A stretch of 64,000 nucleotides of DNA from Xanthomonas boreopolis (lineage in GTDB: Bacteria; Pseudomonadota; Gammaproteobacteria; Xanthomonadales; Xanthomonadaceae), in the NCBI GenBank assembly GCA_014654535.1, contig BNBA01000003.1, forward strand, positions 62,001 to 126,000, read 5' to 3'. A program made the position numbers and the translations under genes. The notes beneath the pieces were generated by a model. It was not told where the DNA came from, made no database searches, and saw only the letters and a program-made list of their open reading frames with translations. This document shows, piece after piece, positions 1 to 7,645 of the stretch. How positions within the stretch are numbered: the first letter of the stretch is position 1; each line of letters opens with the position of its first letter.

Positions 1-300
1 AACAACTGGCAGCTGGACATGGGCGTGGCCAAGGCCGAGTACGTCGAGCACGATCCCGCCAAGGGCGTGCTGGTCACGCTGGCGAGCCGCCAGAAGCTGG
101 TGATGCCGGCGACGCTGCGCATCGACCTGGCCGACGGCTCCCACCTCGACCGGCGCGTGCCGGTGGAAGCCTGGCTGCAACAGGCCGCGCCGACGGTGCG
201 GGTGCCGACCACCCAGAAGATCGTGCATGTCACGCTGGATCCGGACGCCAAGCTGCCGGACGCCGACCGCGGCAACAACCGGCTCGACATCGTCGGCTGA
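1..300 (+). CDS. C-terminal end of an M1-family metallopeptidase (5' partial)
   Basis: Frame 1 is open from the first base to a TGA at 298-300, so only the last 99 residues of a longer protein are present. The tail has alternating beta-strand character and ends with a DPDxxLPDxDRxNN-type motif. This ending is familiar from the C-terminus of large xanthomonad M1-family zinc aminopeptidases, where it forms a beta-rich accessory domain. The catalytic HEXXH region would lie to the left of the window, so neither enzyme activity nor signal peptide can be checked here. The assignment rests on the tail alone. Confidence 0.6.
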   Translation, partial: NNWQLDMGVAKAEYVEHDPAKGVLVTLASRQKLVMPATLRIDLADGSHLDRRVPVEAWLQQAAPTVRVPTTQKIVHVTLDPDAKLPDADRGNNRLDIVG

Positions 301-348
301 TCCCGGACGCGTCGTGCACCGCGCGCGACGCGTCCTGGCCGGGCGGGA

Positions 349-519
349 TCAGGCGGATTTGCGCAGCGGCGTGTTCCCGAGCTTCTCGATCCGGCCGCCC
401 GAGCGCTGGAACGCATCGAGCTGGCTCTGGATTTCCTCGTGGGCCGCTCGCTTGTCCTCGCGCGGCTTGGAATAGATCTGGGTGGGCGGAACGGCCTTGG
501 TGCTGCGCAGTGTCGTCAT
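349..519 (-). CDS. Small conserved hypothetical protein (56 aa)
   Basis: This short ORF has an ATG at 519 preceded by GAGG about 8 bases upstream on the minus strand, and it ends in TGA at 349-351. The product is hydrophilic and charged (KPREDKRAAHEEI, RSGGRIEKLGNTPLRKS) with no membrane segment or signal peptide. The ribosome site, and a resemblance to small xanthomonad proteins with the same LGNTPLRK-like ending, support it as real. No function is known. The middle looks helical, so a small nucleic-acid or protein-binding role is possible but unsupported. It converges on the upstream peptidase gene. Confidence 0.6.
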   Translation of the reverse strand: MTTLRSTKAVPPTQIYSKPREDKRAAHEEIQSQLDAFQRSGGRIEKLGNTPLRKSA

Positions 520-738
520 CGATACCTCGTGCAGTTGCGGAAGCAGAGTGACATCGGCGGTATTGCAGGACCGTGAAAGTCCATGCCGGGCGGCGAGCCG
601 GCGCCGGGCCTGCCGCTCCGCCACTTTCCTCCCAGGCGCGCCCGGTTGGCAATAGCCCGCGGCGCCGCGGTCGCGGGACGTTGCAGGCGGGCGCGGCAGG
701 CGCAGAATGTCCTGTCGCCCCGGCCCCGGACTTCCCCG

Positions 739-1368
739 ATGAACCTGCACACCTGGTGGTTGTTCTTCGCGACGGTGTTCGTGCTGTCCGGCACGCCGGG
801 GCCGAACATGCTGCACGTGATGACGCGCAGCGTGAGCTTCGGCGTGCGCCGGAGCGTGCTGGCGATGAGCGGCTGCCTGGCGGCGGTGCTGCTGGTGCTG
901 ATCGCCTCGGCGACCGGGCTCGGCGCGATATTGCAGGCTTCGCCGCAGGTCTTCGAGGTGCTGCGCTATCTCGGCGCGGCATACCTGGTCTGGCTGGGCA
1001 TCAAGGCCTGGCGCAGCGAGGAGGCGCCACTGGACGTGGGGCAGCCGGACGCCCGCGCATCGGCCTCGAACCTGCAACTGTTCCGCGGCGGCCTGCTGAT
1101 CGGGCTGAGCAATCCCAAGCTGCTGCTGTTCGCCGCCGCGTTCTTCCCGCAGTTCGTCGACCAGGCGCGACCGCAATGGCCGCAGTTCGCCCTGCTGGTG
1201 GCGACCTTCGCCGCCTGCGAGCTGTTCTGGTACGCGGTCTACGGCCTGGGCGGCGGCTCGTTGCGGCGCCATCTGGCCAGGCCGGCGCTGCGGCGCTGGT
1301 TCGACCGCCTGGCCGCATCGATCTTCGTCGGTTTCGGCGTGCTGCTGTTGCGCTTCCGCCCGCAATGA
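739..1368 (+). CDS. LysE/RhtB-family amino-acid exporter
   Basis: A 209-residue inner-membrane protein with the usual family length and six hydrophobic segments. The signature GTPGPNMLHV (residues 18-27) at the end of the first helix is the LysE/RhtB hallmark. Members export amino acids such as lysine, homoserine, threonine or leucine, or related compounds. The substrate cannot be read from sequence. The ATG at 739 was chosen because the first helix follows directly; upstream in-frame codons encode arginine-rich non-membrane sequence. It stands alone between a divergent small ORF and a 500-base gap. Confidence 0.88.
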   Translation: MNLHTWWLFFATVFVLSGTPGPNMLHVMTRSVSFGVRRSVLAMSGCLAAVLLVLIASATGLGAILQASPQVFEVLRYLGAAYLVWLGIKAWRSEEAPLDVGQPDARASASNLQLFRGGLLIGLSNPKLLLFAAAFFPQFVDQARPQWPQFALLVATFAACELFWYAVYGLGGGSLRRHLARPALRRWFDRLAASIFVGFGVLLLRFRPQ

Positions 1369-1869
1369 CCTGACGCGTCGCGTCCACCTGTGACGGGGTC
1401 CGGTAAATCGACACGTGCGCATGTCGGAATGCAACGTTTCATCGCTATGCTCTCCGCGCCTTCGCGACCAATGGGGATTGGACGCGAGGGCATGACAGGG
1501 AACGGCACGCATGGCGGAGCCGCCGCTTGCATCGATCGCCCCCGCTCGGCAGGGAAGGGCCCGTGCCCTCTGCCTTGAAGCGGAGCCGGCCACATTGGGG
1601 GTGGCCGCGGGCGACTGCGGCAGGCGGGGAAGCCAGGTCGGGCGCATGGGCGCCCGCGTCGTGCCGGCGCCAATCGGCCCAACGGGGCGGCAGCGTTGCG
1701 AATCGTGCCGGACGTGGTGATCCGGCGGGCGCAGCGCTGCCGCCCTGGCGGGAATCCGCGCGCAACTCCCGCTCCGCGGGGGCGTAGCCGGAGGCGGTGG
1801 GCGAGCGAGTGGTGCAGTGCAGCATTTGCGCGGATAATGGCGCTTTCCCGCTCTCCCAAGGACGACGCC
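1369..1869 (+). other. Intergenic region with hairpins, no gene seen
   Basis: This 501-base gap between the LysE-type and MFS transporters has no ORF with a ribosome site or recognisable product. It holds several short GC-rich hairpins, for example GGCCAC...GTGGCC near 1588-1606 and GGGCGC-ATG-GCGCCC near 1643-1658. A -10-like GATAAT lies at 1833-1838, close upstream of the MFS start, without a convincing -35. Some of it may belong to a dispersed repeat, which cannot be checked inside this window. Confidence 0.5.
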
Positions 1870-3105
1870 ATGGCCGCCCCCCACGCCATTCCCGTCGCCG
1901 CCCCGTCGGCCCCCGCGCTGTCGCGGCGCGACTACTTCCTGATCCTGTTCGCCCTGTCGATGGGCGGTTTCGCCATCGGCACCAGCGAGTTCGCCTCGAT
2001 GGGCCTGATGCCCGACATGGTGCGCGGCCTGTCGATCAGCGAGCAGCAGGTCGGCCACCTGATCAGCGCCTATGCACTGGGCGTGGTGGTCGGCGCGCCA
2101 TTGCTGGCGATCATCGGCGCGCGCCTGCGGCGGCGCCCGTTGCTGCTGGCGCTGATGGGCTTCTACGCGCTGGGCAACCTGGCCAGCGCGGTGGCGCCGA
2201 ACTACCACGCGATGCTGCTGTTCCGCTTCGTGGCCGGCTTGCCGCACGGCGCGTACTTCGGCGTGGCGGCCCTGGTGGCGGCCTCGATCAGCCGGCCCGA
2301 GCAGCGCGGCGTGGCGGTCGGGCGGGTGATGCTCGGCTTGACGCTGGCCATGCTCGCCGGCAATCCGCTGGCGACCTGGCTGGGGCAATTGCTGGACTGG
2401 CGCTATGCGTTCGGCCTGGTCGCGCTGATCGCGGTGCTGACGGTGGTGCTGGTGGCGCGGTTCCTGCCGGTGGATCCCAACGAGGCGCCGCAGCGGCCCT
2501 TGCGCGAACTGAAGGCGTTCAACCGGGCCCCGGTATGGCTGGCGATGCTGCTGGGCTCGATCGGGTTCGCCGGCATGTTCAGCGTCTTCAGCTACCTCGC
2601 CCCGACCATGACCCAGGTGACCGGCGTGTCCGAGCGCTGGATCCCGTTCGGCATGGCGGCGTTCGGCCTGGGCGGCGTGATTGGCGGGCAGGTGGGCGGC
2701 TGGATGTTCGACCGGTTCCAGTTCCGCGCCATCGCGATCGTCCTGGCCTGGTCGGTCCTGGTGCTGCTGGCGTTCCCGCTGTTGGCGCACTCGCCGTGGA
2801 CGGTCTTCCTCGGCGCCCTGCTGGTCGGGTCGATGGTGGCCGTGGGGCCGGCCTTGCAGACCCACCTGATGGACGTGGCGGGCGAGGCGCAGACGCTGGC
2901 GGCGGCTTCCAACCACTCCGCCTTCAACATCGCCAACGCGCTCGGCCCGTGGCTGGGCGGCATGGCCATCGGCGCGGGCTTCGGCTGGACCTCGACCGGC
3001 TACGTCGGCGCGGCCACCGCGCTGGCCGGCCTGGCGGTGTGGTGGATTGCCGCGCGCCAGGGCGCGGAACGGCCCGTCGGCGCAGCCGCGCACGACTGCG
3101 CCTGA
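1870..3105 (+). CDS. MFS transporter, DHA1/AraJ-like sugar or drug efflux
   Basis: A 411-residue, twelve-helix major facilitator protein. The first helix (about residues 22-44) contains MGGFAIGTSEFASMGLMPDM, characteristic of the AraJ/YdhP branch of the drug:H+ antiporter-1 family. The loop after helix 2 carries the conserved basic stretch RLRRRPLL. Such proteins export arabinose, isopropyl-thiogalactoside-like sugars, purine nucleosides or drugs; the substrate here is unknown. The ATG at 1870 was chosen because AAGGA sits seven bases upstream; an in-frame ATG at 1837 has no such site. Probably monocistronic, with the APC permease 73 bases downstream. Confidence 0.85.
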   Translation: MAAPHAIPVAAPSAPALSRRDYFLILFALSMGGFAIGTSEFASMGLMPDMVRGLSISEQQVGHLISAYALGVVVGAPLLAIIGARLRRRPLLLALMGFYALGNLASAVAPNYHAMLLFRFVAGLPHGAYFGVAALVAASISRPEQRGVAVGRVMLGLTLAMLAGNPLATWLGQLLDWRYAFGLVALIAVLTVVLVARFLPVDPNEAPQRPLRELKAFNRAPVWLAMLLGSIGFAGMFSVFSYLAPTMTQVTGVSERWIPFGMAAFGLGGVIGGQVGGWMFDRFQFRAIAIVLAWSVLVLLAFPLLAHSPWTVFLGALLVGSMVAVGPALQTHLMDVAGEAQTLAAASNHSAFNIANALGPWLGGMAIGAGFGWTSTGYVGAATALAGLAVWWIAARQGAERPVGAAAHDCA

Positions 3106-3178
3106 GCGCCCGCGCGGACGAGGCAGCGGCCGGCGCGAACGGGTATCTTGTGGCGTTTCCGCCCGGACCCCGTCCACG

Positions 3179-4561
3179 ATGCCGAACCCGCCCGTCACCG
3201 AAGCCGCCTCGCCGTCGCAATCGCTGGACCACGCGCTCAAGCCTCGCCAACTGATCATGATGGGCCTGGGCAGCGCGATCGGCGCCGGCCTGTTCCTCGG
3301 GTCCGGCGTCGGCGTGCATGCGGCCGGACCGGCGGTGCTGGTCTCCTACCTGGTCGCCGGCGCGCTGGTGATCATCGTGATGAACGCGCTCGGCGAAATG
3401 GCGGCCGCCAAGCCGGTCAGCGGCGCCTTCTCGGTCTATGCCGCCGATGCGCTGGGCGCGACCGCCGGCGCGACGGTGGGCTGGCTGTGGTGGGTGCAGC
3501 TGGTGATCGTGATCGCGGCCGAGGCGGTCGGCGCCGCCGGCCTGCTGGCGACGATCTGGCCGGGCCTGCCGGTGCCGGCGGCGGCATTGACCTTCATGGC
3601 GGCGTTCACCGCGATCAACCTGCTGGGCGTGCGCAACTTCGGCGAGTTCGAGTTCTGGTTCGCGATCCTCAAGATCGCGGCGATCCTCGGCTTCATCCTG
3701 ATCGGCATCGCGCTGCTCCTCGGGTGGCTGCCCGACGTGCCGTCGCCCGGACTGTCCAACTTCACCGACAACGGCGGCTTCGCGCCGAAGGGGCTGGCCG
3801 GGATCGGCGCGGCGTTGCTGGTGGTGGTGTTCGCCTTCGGCGGCACCGAGATCGTGGCGGTGGCCGCGGCCGAGACCGACGATCCATCGCGCAGCCTGGC
3901 GCGCGCGATCCGCACCGTGGCCTGGCGCATCCTGGTGTTCTACATCGGCTCGCTGAGCGTGATCATCGCGGTGGTGCCGTGGACCAGCGCCGAGCTGGCC
4001 TCGCCGTTCGCGGCGGTGCTGCAGGCCGCCAGGATCCCGGGGGCGGCCACGGCGATCACGCTGATCGCGGTGATCGCGCTGCTCTCGGCGCTCAACGCCA
4101 ACCTCTACGGCGCCTCGCGCATGATCTTCTCGCTGGCGCGCCGGCAGGAGGCTCCCGGCGTGCTGGGCCAAGCCAACCGGCGCGGCGTGCCGGTGCCGGC
4201 GGTGCTGGCGAGCGTGCTGTTCGGCTTCGTCGCCGCGGTGCTGGAGCTGGTGTATCCCAACAAGGTGCTGAACGTGCTGCTCAACATCGTCGGCGCCACC
4301 TGCCTGCTGGTATGGACGATCTCGCTGCTGTCGCAACTGGTGCTGCGCGCGCGCGCCGATCGCGCCGGCACGCCGTTGCCGTTCCGGATGCGCGGCTATC
4401 CGGTGCTGACGCTGGTCGGGCTGGCGGTGCTGGCGTTGATCTTCGTGCTGCTGGTCAGCACGCCGGACACGCGCATGCAGTTCGTCTCGATGGCGGCGTT
4501 GGCCGCGGCGATCGCGGTGGTCAGCGAGGTGGCCCGGCGGTTGCGGGGCAGGGCGGGCTGA
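3179..4561 (+). CDS. APC-family amino-acid permease
   Basis: A 460-residue polytopic protein with about twelve helices. The start of helix 1 reads MGLGSAIGAGLFLGSGVGV, the GxGxxIGxGxF substrate-binding motif of amino acid-polyamine-organocation permeases. Helix 6 carries FAFGGTEIVAVAAAET, matching the F(A/S)(F/Y)xGxE motif of the GABA/aromatic amino-acid permease (AAT) group. It should import amino acids by proton symport at the inner membrane; specificity is not resolvable. The ATG at 3179 directly precedes a short polar N-terminus and the first helix. A hairpin-containing repeat beginning about 100 bases after the stop may end transcription. Confidence 0.87.
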   Translation: MPNPPVTEAASPSQSLDHALKPRQLIMMGLGSAIGAGLFLGSGVGVHAAGPAVLVSYLVAGALVIIVMNALGEMAAAKPVSGAFSVYAADALGATAGATVGWLWWVQLVIVIAAEAVGAAGLLATIWPGLPVPAAALTFMAAFTAINLLGVRNFGEFEFWFAILKIAAILGFILIGIALLLGWLPDVPSPGLSNFTDNGGFAPKGLAGIGAALLVVVFAFGGTEIVAVAAAETDDPSRSLARAIRTVAWRILVFYIGSLSVIIAVVPWTSAELASPFAAVLQAARIPGAATAITLIAVIALLSALNANLYGASRMIFSLARRQEAPGVLGQANRRGVPVPAVLASVLFGFVAAVLELVYPNKVLNVLLNIVGATCLLVWTISLLSQLVLRARADRAGTPLPFRMRGYPVLTLVGLAVLALIFVLLVSTPDTRMQFVSMAALAAAIAVVSEVARRLRGRAG

Positions 4562-4862
4562 GGTGGCGATGCTTAATCGCAGAGGCAGGCGGGCAGTATC
4601 CCTTGCGCGGGGAACTGCAGTCCCGGCAGGCATTCCCGATCCAGTTTGAATGATGGTGGTTCCCTTCTCCCGCAAGCGGGAGAAGGTGCCCGAAGGGCGG
4701 ATGAGGGTGTCCTTGCTTTTGCTTCGAGCGCAAAGGCCCCGGCATTGGCGCAGGGCGAAGTTCCGCCCGCCGGGGCGAAGCGGTGCTCGCCTTCTTCCGG
4801 CGGGCCCTGGCACGTCGCCCTTCAAGGCCCGGCGCTACTGGTGGATACGGATGCGCCCGGAT
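4562..4862. repeat. Intergenic region with dispersed hairpin repeat
   Basis: About 300 bases separate the APC gene from the convergent esterase gene, and no gene is visible. A perfect ten-base-pair hairpin, CCTTCTCCCG-CAAG-CGGGAGAAGG, lies at 4663-4686. It is followed by GTGCCCGAAGGGCGGATGAG, a string that looks like a widespread xanthomonad intergenic repeat. A degenerate relative (CCCTTCCCCGGGAGAAGCTG followed by GACGGATGG) lies at about 26946-26990, downstream of hda. Both sit just after coding regions, so a role in 3' end formation or mRNA stability is possible. Confidence 0.55.
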
Positions 4863-5663
4863 TTACGGCAGGTGCTGGCTGAACATCCACTCCCACATCG
4901 TCGGGCTCGCATAGGTGGCGTCCCAGACGTTGTGGTTGCCGTTGGGGTACTCGGTGTAGCGGATGCGTGCGCCGGCCTTGTGCGCGGCTTCGTAGATCAG
5001 GCGGTCGTCGTCGGGCTTGACCACGTCGTCGCGCGCGCCATGGAACATCCAGGTCGGCACGTGCTTGAGGCGCGCCACCAGGGCGCCGTAGGGATCGCGC
5101 TCGTCGGAGACCGCGCTGACGAAGATCGGCTCGTCGTCGTCGTCCGGCGAGGTCAGCGCGCCGCAGATCGGCACCAGCGCGGCGAAGCGGTGCGGATGCC
5201 GCAGCGCGATCTCCCAGGTGCCGTAGCCGCCCATCGACATGCCGGTGAGATAGGTGCGCTTGGGATCGGCAGCGAACTCCTGGCTGGCCGCGTCCAGCGT
5301 CTCCATCGCCATGCGCGCGTTGTGGTGGGTCCAGGCCTCGTCGTCGGGCGCCTGCGGGAACACCACCAGCGCCGGGAAGCTGTCCGCATGCCGGCGCAGG
5401 TACGGGCCCAGGCCGGAGGTGGTCTGGTCGTGGCCGTCGTCGCCGCGTTCGCCCGAGCCATGCAGGAACAGCACGACCGGCCACGGCCGCGGCATCGAGG
5501 CCGCGGGCACGAACACCTCGTAGCGGAAGACGCGGCCCTCCACCTCCAGTTGCCGGTGGACGAAATGGCCGTGCGCGGGGTCCGGATCGTCATCGGGCAT
5601 GGAGGTGCAACCGGCGAGTGAACACAGCAGGACGGCGAGCAACAGGACCAGGCGAGGCGGCAT
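4863..5663 (-). CDS. Lipoprotein alpha/beta-hydrolase (esterase/PHB depolymerase-like)
   Basis: A 266-residue protein starting with a lipoprotein signal peptide: a hydrophobic stretch then LAGC, with the lipidated Cys near residue 19. The enzyme part shows the oxyanion region LFLHGSGERGDDG and the nucleophile elbow GMSMGGYG with the catalytic Ser. A late GNHNVWD supplies the likely catalytic His, and FHGARDDVV the acidic residue. This matches secreted carboxylesterases of the PHB-depolymerase/dienelactone hydrolase-like group, acting in the periplasm or on the outer membrane. The substrate is unknown. It has its own transcription unit, convergent with the APC gene. Confidence 0.82.
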   Translation of the reverse strand: MPPRLVLLLAVLLCSLAGCTSMPDDDPDPAHGHFVHRQLEVEGRVFRYEVFVPAASMPRPWPVVLFLHGSGERGDDGHDQTTSGLGPYLRRHADSFPALVVFPQAPDDEAWTHHNARMAMETLDAASQEFAADPKRTYLTGMSMGGYGTWEIALRHPHRFAALVPICGALTSPDDDDEPIFVSAVSDERDPYGALVARLKHVPTWMFHGARDDVVKPDDDRLIYEAAHKAGARIRYTEYPNGNHNVWDATYASPTMWEWMFSQHLP

Positions 5664-5796
5664 GCGGGCACTCCGGGGGGAGAATGCGACCGCGCCGAGT
5701 ATGGAGGGGATGGCGGGCCCGCCGATACGCGGCCAGGCGAGGGCGTTCAGCCCCGCGCCATCCGGGGCCGCGGGAAGCCTTCCCGGGAGCGGCGCG

Positions 5797-7149
5797 CTAG
5801 CGCAGCAGGATCAGCGTGGCCAGGCCGAGGAAGCTCAGGAAGCCCATCACGTCGGTCAACGTGGTCAGGATCACGCCGCCGGCCAGCGCCGGGTCGAAGC
5901 CCAGCCGCTTGAGCGTGACCGGCACCAGCACGCCGCCCAGCGCCGCGGTGCACAGGTTGATCGTCAGTGCCGAGCCGATCACCACCGACAGCATCGGTTG
6001 CCGGAACCAGGCCAGCACGATCAGGCCCAGGCCGACGCCCAGGCAGACGCCGTTGATCAGGGCGACGGTCAGTTCCTTCTTGAGCAGCGTCATCACGTTG
6101 GACGCGCCGATCTGGCCCAGCGCCAGGCCGCGCACCATCAGCGCCAGCACCTGGGTGCCGGCGTTGCCGCCCATGCCGGCCACGATCGGCATCAAGGCCG
6201 CCAGCGCCACCAACTGGGCGATGGTGCCCTCGAACCGGCTGACCACGCTGGAGGCGATGAACGCCGTGCCCAGGTTGATCCCCAGCCACAGCAGGCGGCG
6301 GCGGAACGCGCGCCGGGCCGGGCTGAACATGTCCTCGTCCTCGTCCAGGCCGGCCGCGCTCATCGCCTGGTGCTCGGCCTGCTCGCGGATGATGTCGACC
6401 ACGTCGTCGATGGTGATGCGGCCGAGCAGGATGTTGTTGTCGTCCACCACCGGGGCGGAGATCCAGTCGTGGTCGGAGAACTGGCGGGCCACTTCCTGCG
6501 CGCCTTCGCCGACGTCGATCGCGGGCTGCTCGTCGTCGATCAGCCGGTTGACCGGCGTGCCGTCCTCGTGGGTGACCAGCGAGGCCAGGGAGATCCGGCC
6601 CAGGTACTGGTGGCGGCGGCTGACCACGTACAGGTGGTCGGTGTGCTCCGGCAGCTCGCCGCGCAGGCGCAGGTAGCGCAGCACCACGTCGACGTTGACG
6701 TCGGCGCGCACGGTGACCACGTCCGGGTTCATCAGGCGGCCGGCGGTGTCTTCCGGATAGGACAGGACCTGCTCGAGCCGCTCGCGGTTCTCGCGGTCCA
6801 TCGACTTGAGGACTTCGTCGATGACGGTGTCCGGCAGGTCCTCGACCAGGTTGGCGAGGTCGTCGATGTCCAGGTCCTCGACCGCCGCGACGATCTCGTC
6901 CGGGTCCATCTCGGCGATCAGGCTCTCGCGCACTTCCTCGCCGACGTGCAGCAGCACCTCGCCGTCGTCCTCGGCGTCGACCAGTCCCCAGACCACCTCG
7001 CGCTTGCCCGGGGGCAGCGATTCGAGCAGGTTGCCGATTTCCGCCGGCGAGAGGGTATTGACCAGCCGCCGCACCGGCCCCAGGCGTCCGCTGTCGAGCG
7101 CATCGGACAGCAGGCGCAGCTGGCGCGCGGTCTCAGAGCCTGTCTTCAT
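5797..7149 (-). CDS. mgtE: Magnesium transporter MgtE
   Basis: A 450-residue Mg2+ channel/transporter of normal length. An N-terminal acidic helical domain (residues about 10-130, e.g. EDLDIDDLANLVEDLPD) is followed by two CBS domains (about 135-260) and five C-terminal helices. MPIVAGMGGNAGTQ and the final TTLTDVMGFLSFLG carry the conserved pore residues, including the family Asp. In known MgtE the cytosolic domains bind Mg2+ and close the pore. The ATG at 7149 lacks a good ribosome site and overlaps the stop of an upstream short ORF by ATGA, so translation is probably coupled. The start lies in a strong inverted repeat (7135-7302). It is the last gene of the rpoN-pts run, with about 500 bases after ptsI. 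Confidence 0.95.
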   Translation of the reverse strand: MKTGSETARQLRLLSDALDSGRLGPVRRLVNTLSPAEIGNLLESLPPGKREVVWGLVDAEDDGEVLLHVGEEVRESLIAEMDPDEIVAAVEDLDIDDLANLVEDLPDTVIDEVLKSMDRENRERLEQVLSYPEDTAGRLMNPDVVTVRADVNVDVVLRYLRLRGELPEHTDHLYVVSRRHQYLGRISLASLVTHEDGTPVNRLIDDEQPAIDVGEGAQEVARQFSDHDWISAPVVDDNNILLGRITIDDVVDIIREQAEHQAMSAAGLDEDEDMFSPARRAFRRRLLWLGINLGTAFIASSVVSRFEGTIAQLVALAALMPIVAGMGGNAGTQVLALMVRGLALGQIGASNVMTLLKKELTVALINGVCLGVGLGLIVLAWFRQPMLSVVIGSALTINLCTAALGGVLVPVTLKRLGFDPALAGGVILTTLTDVMGFLSFLGLATLILLR

Positions 7150-7302
7150 GCGCTATGTGGTCCGCGCTGGGGCCGTGCGCCCGGGATGCAAGTAAGAGGG
7201 GGGAAGTGTATGTCGATACCCGCCCGATCGATGAGGCGGCAGCGCGGGCGCACGGCCCCAGCCCTTCGGGTTGCGCCGCGATGGCGCATGAAGACAGGCT
7301 CT
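7135..7302 (-). promoter_or_regulatory. mgtE leader: inverted repeat able to sequester the start codon
   Basis: Two perfect inverted-repeat segments face each other. The first pairs 7135-7153 with 7284-7302 (19 bp, GCGCATGAAGACAGGCTCT and its complement). The second pairs 7166-7183 with 7245-7262 (18 bp, GCTGGGGCCGTGCGCCCG). A 12/21-base internal loop separates them, and the apical loop is 61 bases. The arm nearest the gene contains the mgtE ATG (7147-7149) and its first codons, so in the transcript the start would be buried in a 19-bp helix. The arrangement suggests control of mgtE translation by RNA folding; the signal sensed is unknown. It does not resemble the M-box riboswitch as far as I can judge. 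Confidence 0.7.
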
Positions 7303-7322
7303 TGGCGGACGGCTTCGGCCAT
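7146..7322 (-). CDS. Candidate leader peptide upstream of mgtE (58 aa)
   Basis: An ATG at 7322 has a strong ribosome site (GGGGAG, six bases upstream). The frame stays open to a TGA at 7146-7148 that overlaps the mgtE ATG (ATGA). The predicted peptide starts MAEAVRQEPVFMRHRG, is basic, and has a proline-containing segment (FPPLLTCIPGARP) near its end. The reading frame runs through both arms of the mgtE inverted repeat, so ribosomes on it would melt the helix hiding the mgtE start. A -10-like GATAAT lies upstream at 7393-7398 on the minus strand, without a good -35. By analogy with leader-controlled Mg2+ transporter genes (such as mgtL before mgtA in Salmonella) it may be regulatory; no homologue is claimed. 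Confidence 0.45.
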   Translation of the reverse strand: MAEAVRQEPVFMRHRGATRRAGAVRPRCRLIDRAGIDIHFPPLTCIPGARPQRGPHSA

Positions 7323-7645
7323 GCGCAGCTCCCCTGGGGTGGCGGGCGGTACCGCTCCGGGAGGATGCGGCAGTGCAGGTGGTCAACGCGTCATTATCGC
7401 TTGAGGTAGCCGGCGCCGCCCAGACGGGGAGGCGCAAAAAAACCGGGCTTTCTCCGCGACCGCGTCACCGTGCGGTCATGCCGGCGTGGCAGGCGTGGTA
7501 CGGAAGTCGCCGGGTCCCCGCCTGCGCGGGGACGACGACGGAAAGTTTCCCGGGACGCCGATCGCTCCTGGAGATCGCACGGCGTTTCCAGTGTCGTCCC
7601 CGCGCAGGTGGGGACCCGGCGACTTCCAGCGGGAACGCCGGCGGT
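7323..7645. other. Gap between ptsI and the mgtE leader
   Basis: No gene is supported in these 323 bases. They contain the near-perfect 35-bp inverted repeat annotated separately, a run of seven A at 7436-7442, and a short hairpin (GACCGC...GCGGTC) at 7458-7477. The upstream end of the mgtE leader also falls here. On the minus strand the A run reads as T7 but is not directly preceded by a stem, so I do not call an intrinsic terminator. Confidence 0.5.
7502..7627. repeat. Long inverted repeat downstream of ptsI
   Basis: Arms at 7502-7536 and 7593-7627 are complementary over 35 bases with one mismatch, separated by 56 bases. The arms contain GGTCCCCGCCTGCGCGGGGA, itself a small hairpin of a type frequent between genes in high-GC proteobacteria. 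The repeat begins 19 bases after the ptsI stop codon, so it would form a very stable structure at the 3' end of the ptsI message. It could protect the message from exonuclease, act as a rho-independent-like end, or be a dispersed palindromic element. Confidence 0.75.

Noticed and set aside
349..3258. 969-codon minus-strand open frame across LysE and MFS genes
   Set aside because: It is a GC-rich antisense shadow of two clear plus-strand transporters, has no family features, and only its last 57 codons (349-519) belong to a plausible small gene.
7135..7302. M-box (ykoK) Mg2+ riboswitch
   Set aside because: The region is one long fold-back rather than the multi-helix M-box, and I see none of its conserved internal sequences.
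7153..7437. 94-codon minus-strand ORF overlapping the mgtE leader
   Set aside because: No ribosome site and low-complexity Arg/Pro composition; the alternative 58-codon frame has a strong ribosome site and stops at the mgtE start.
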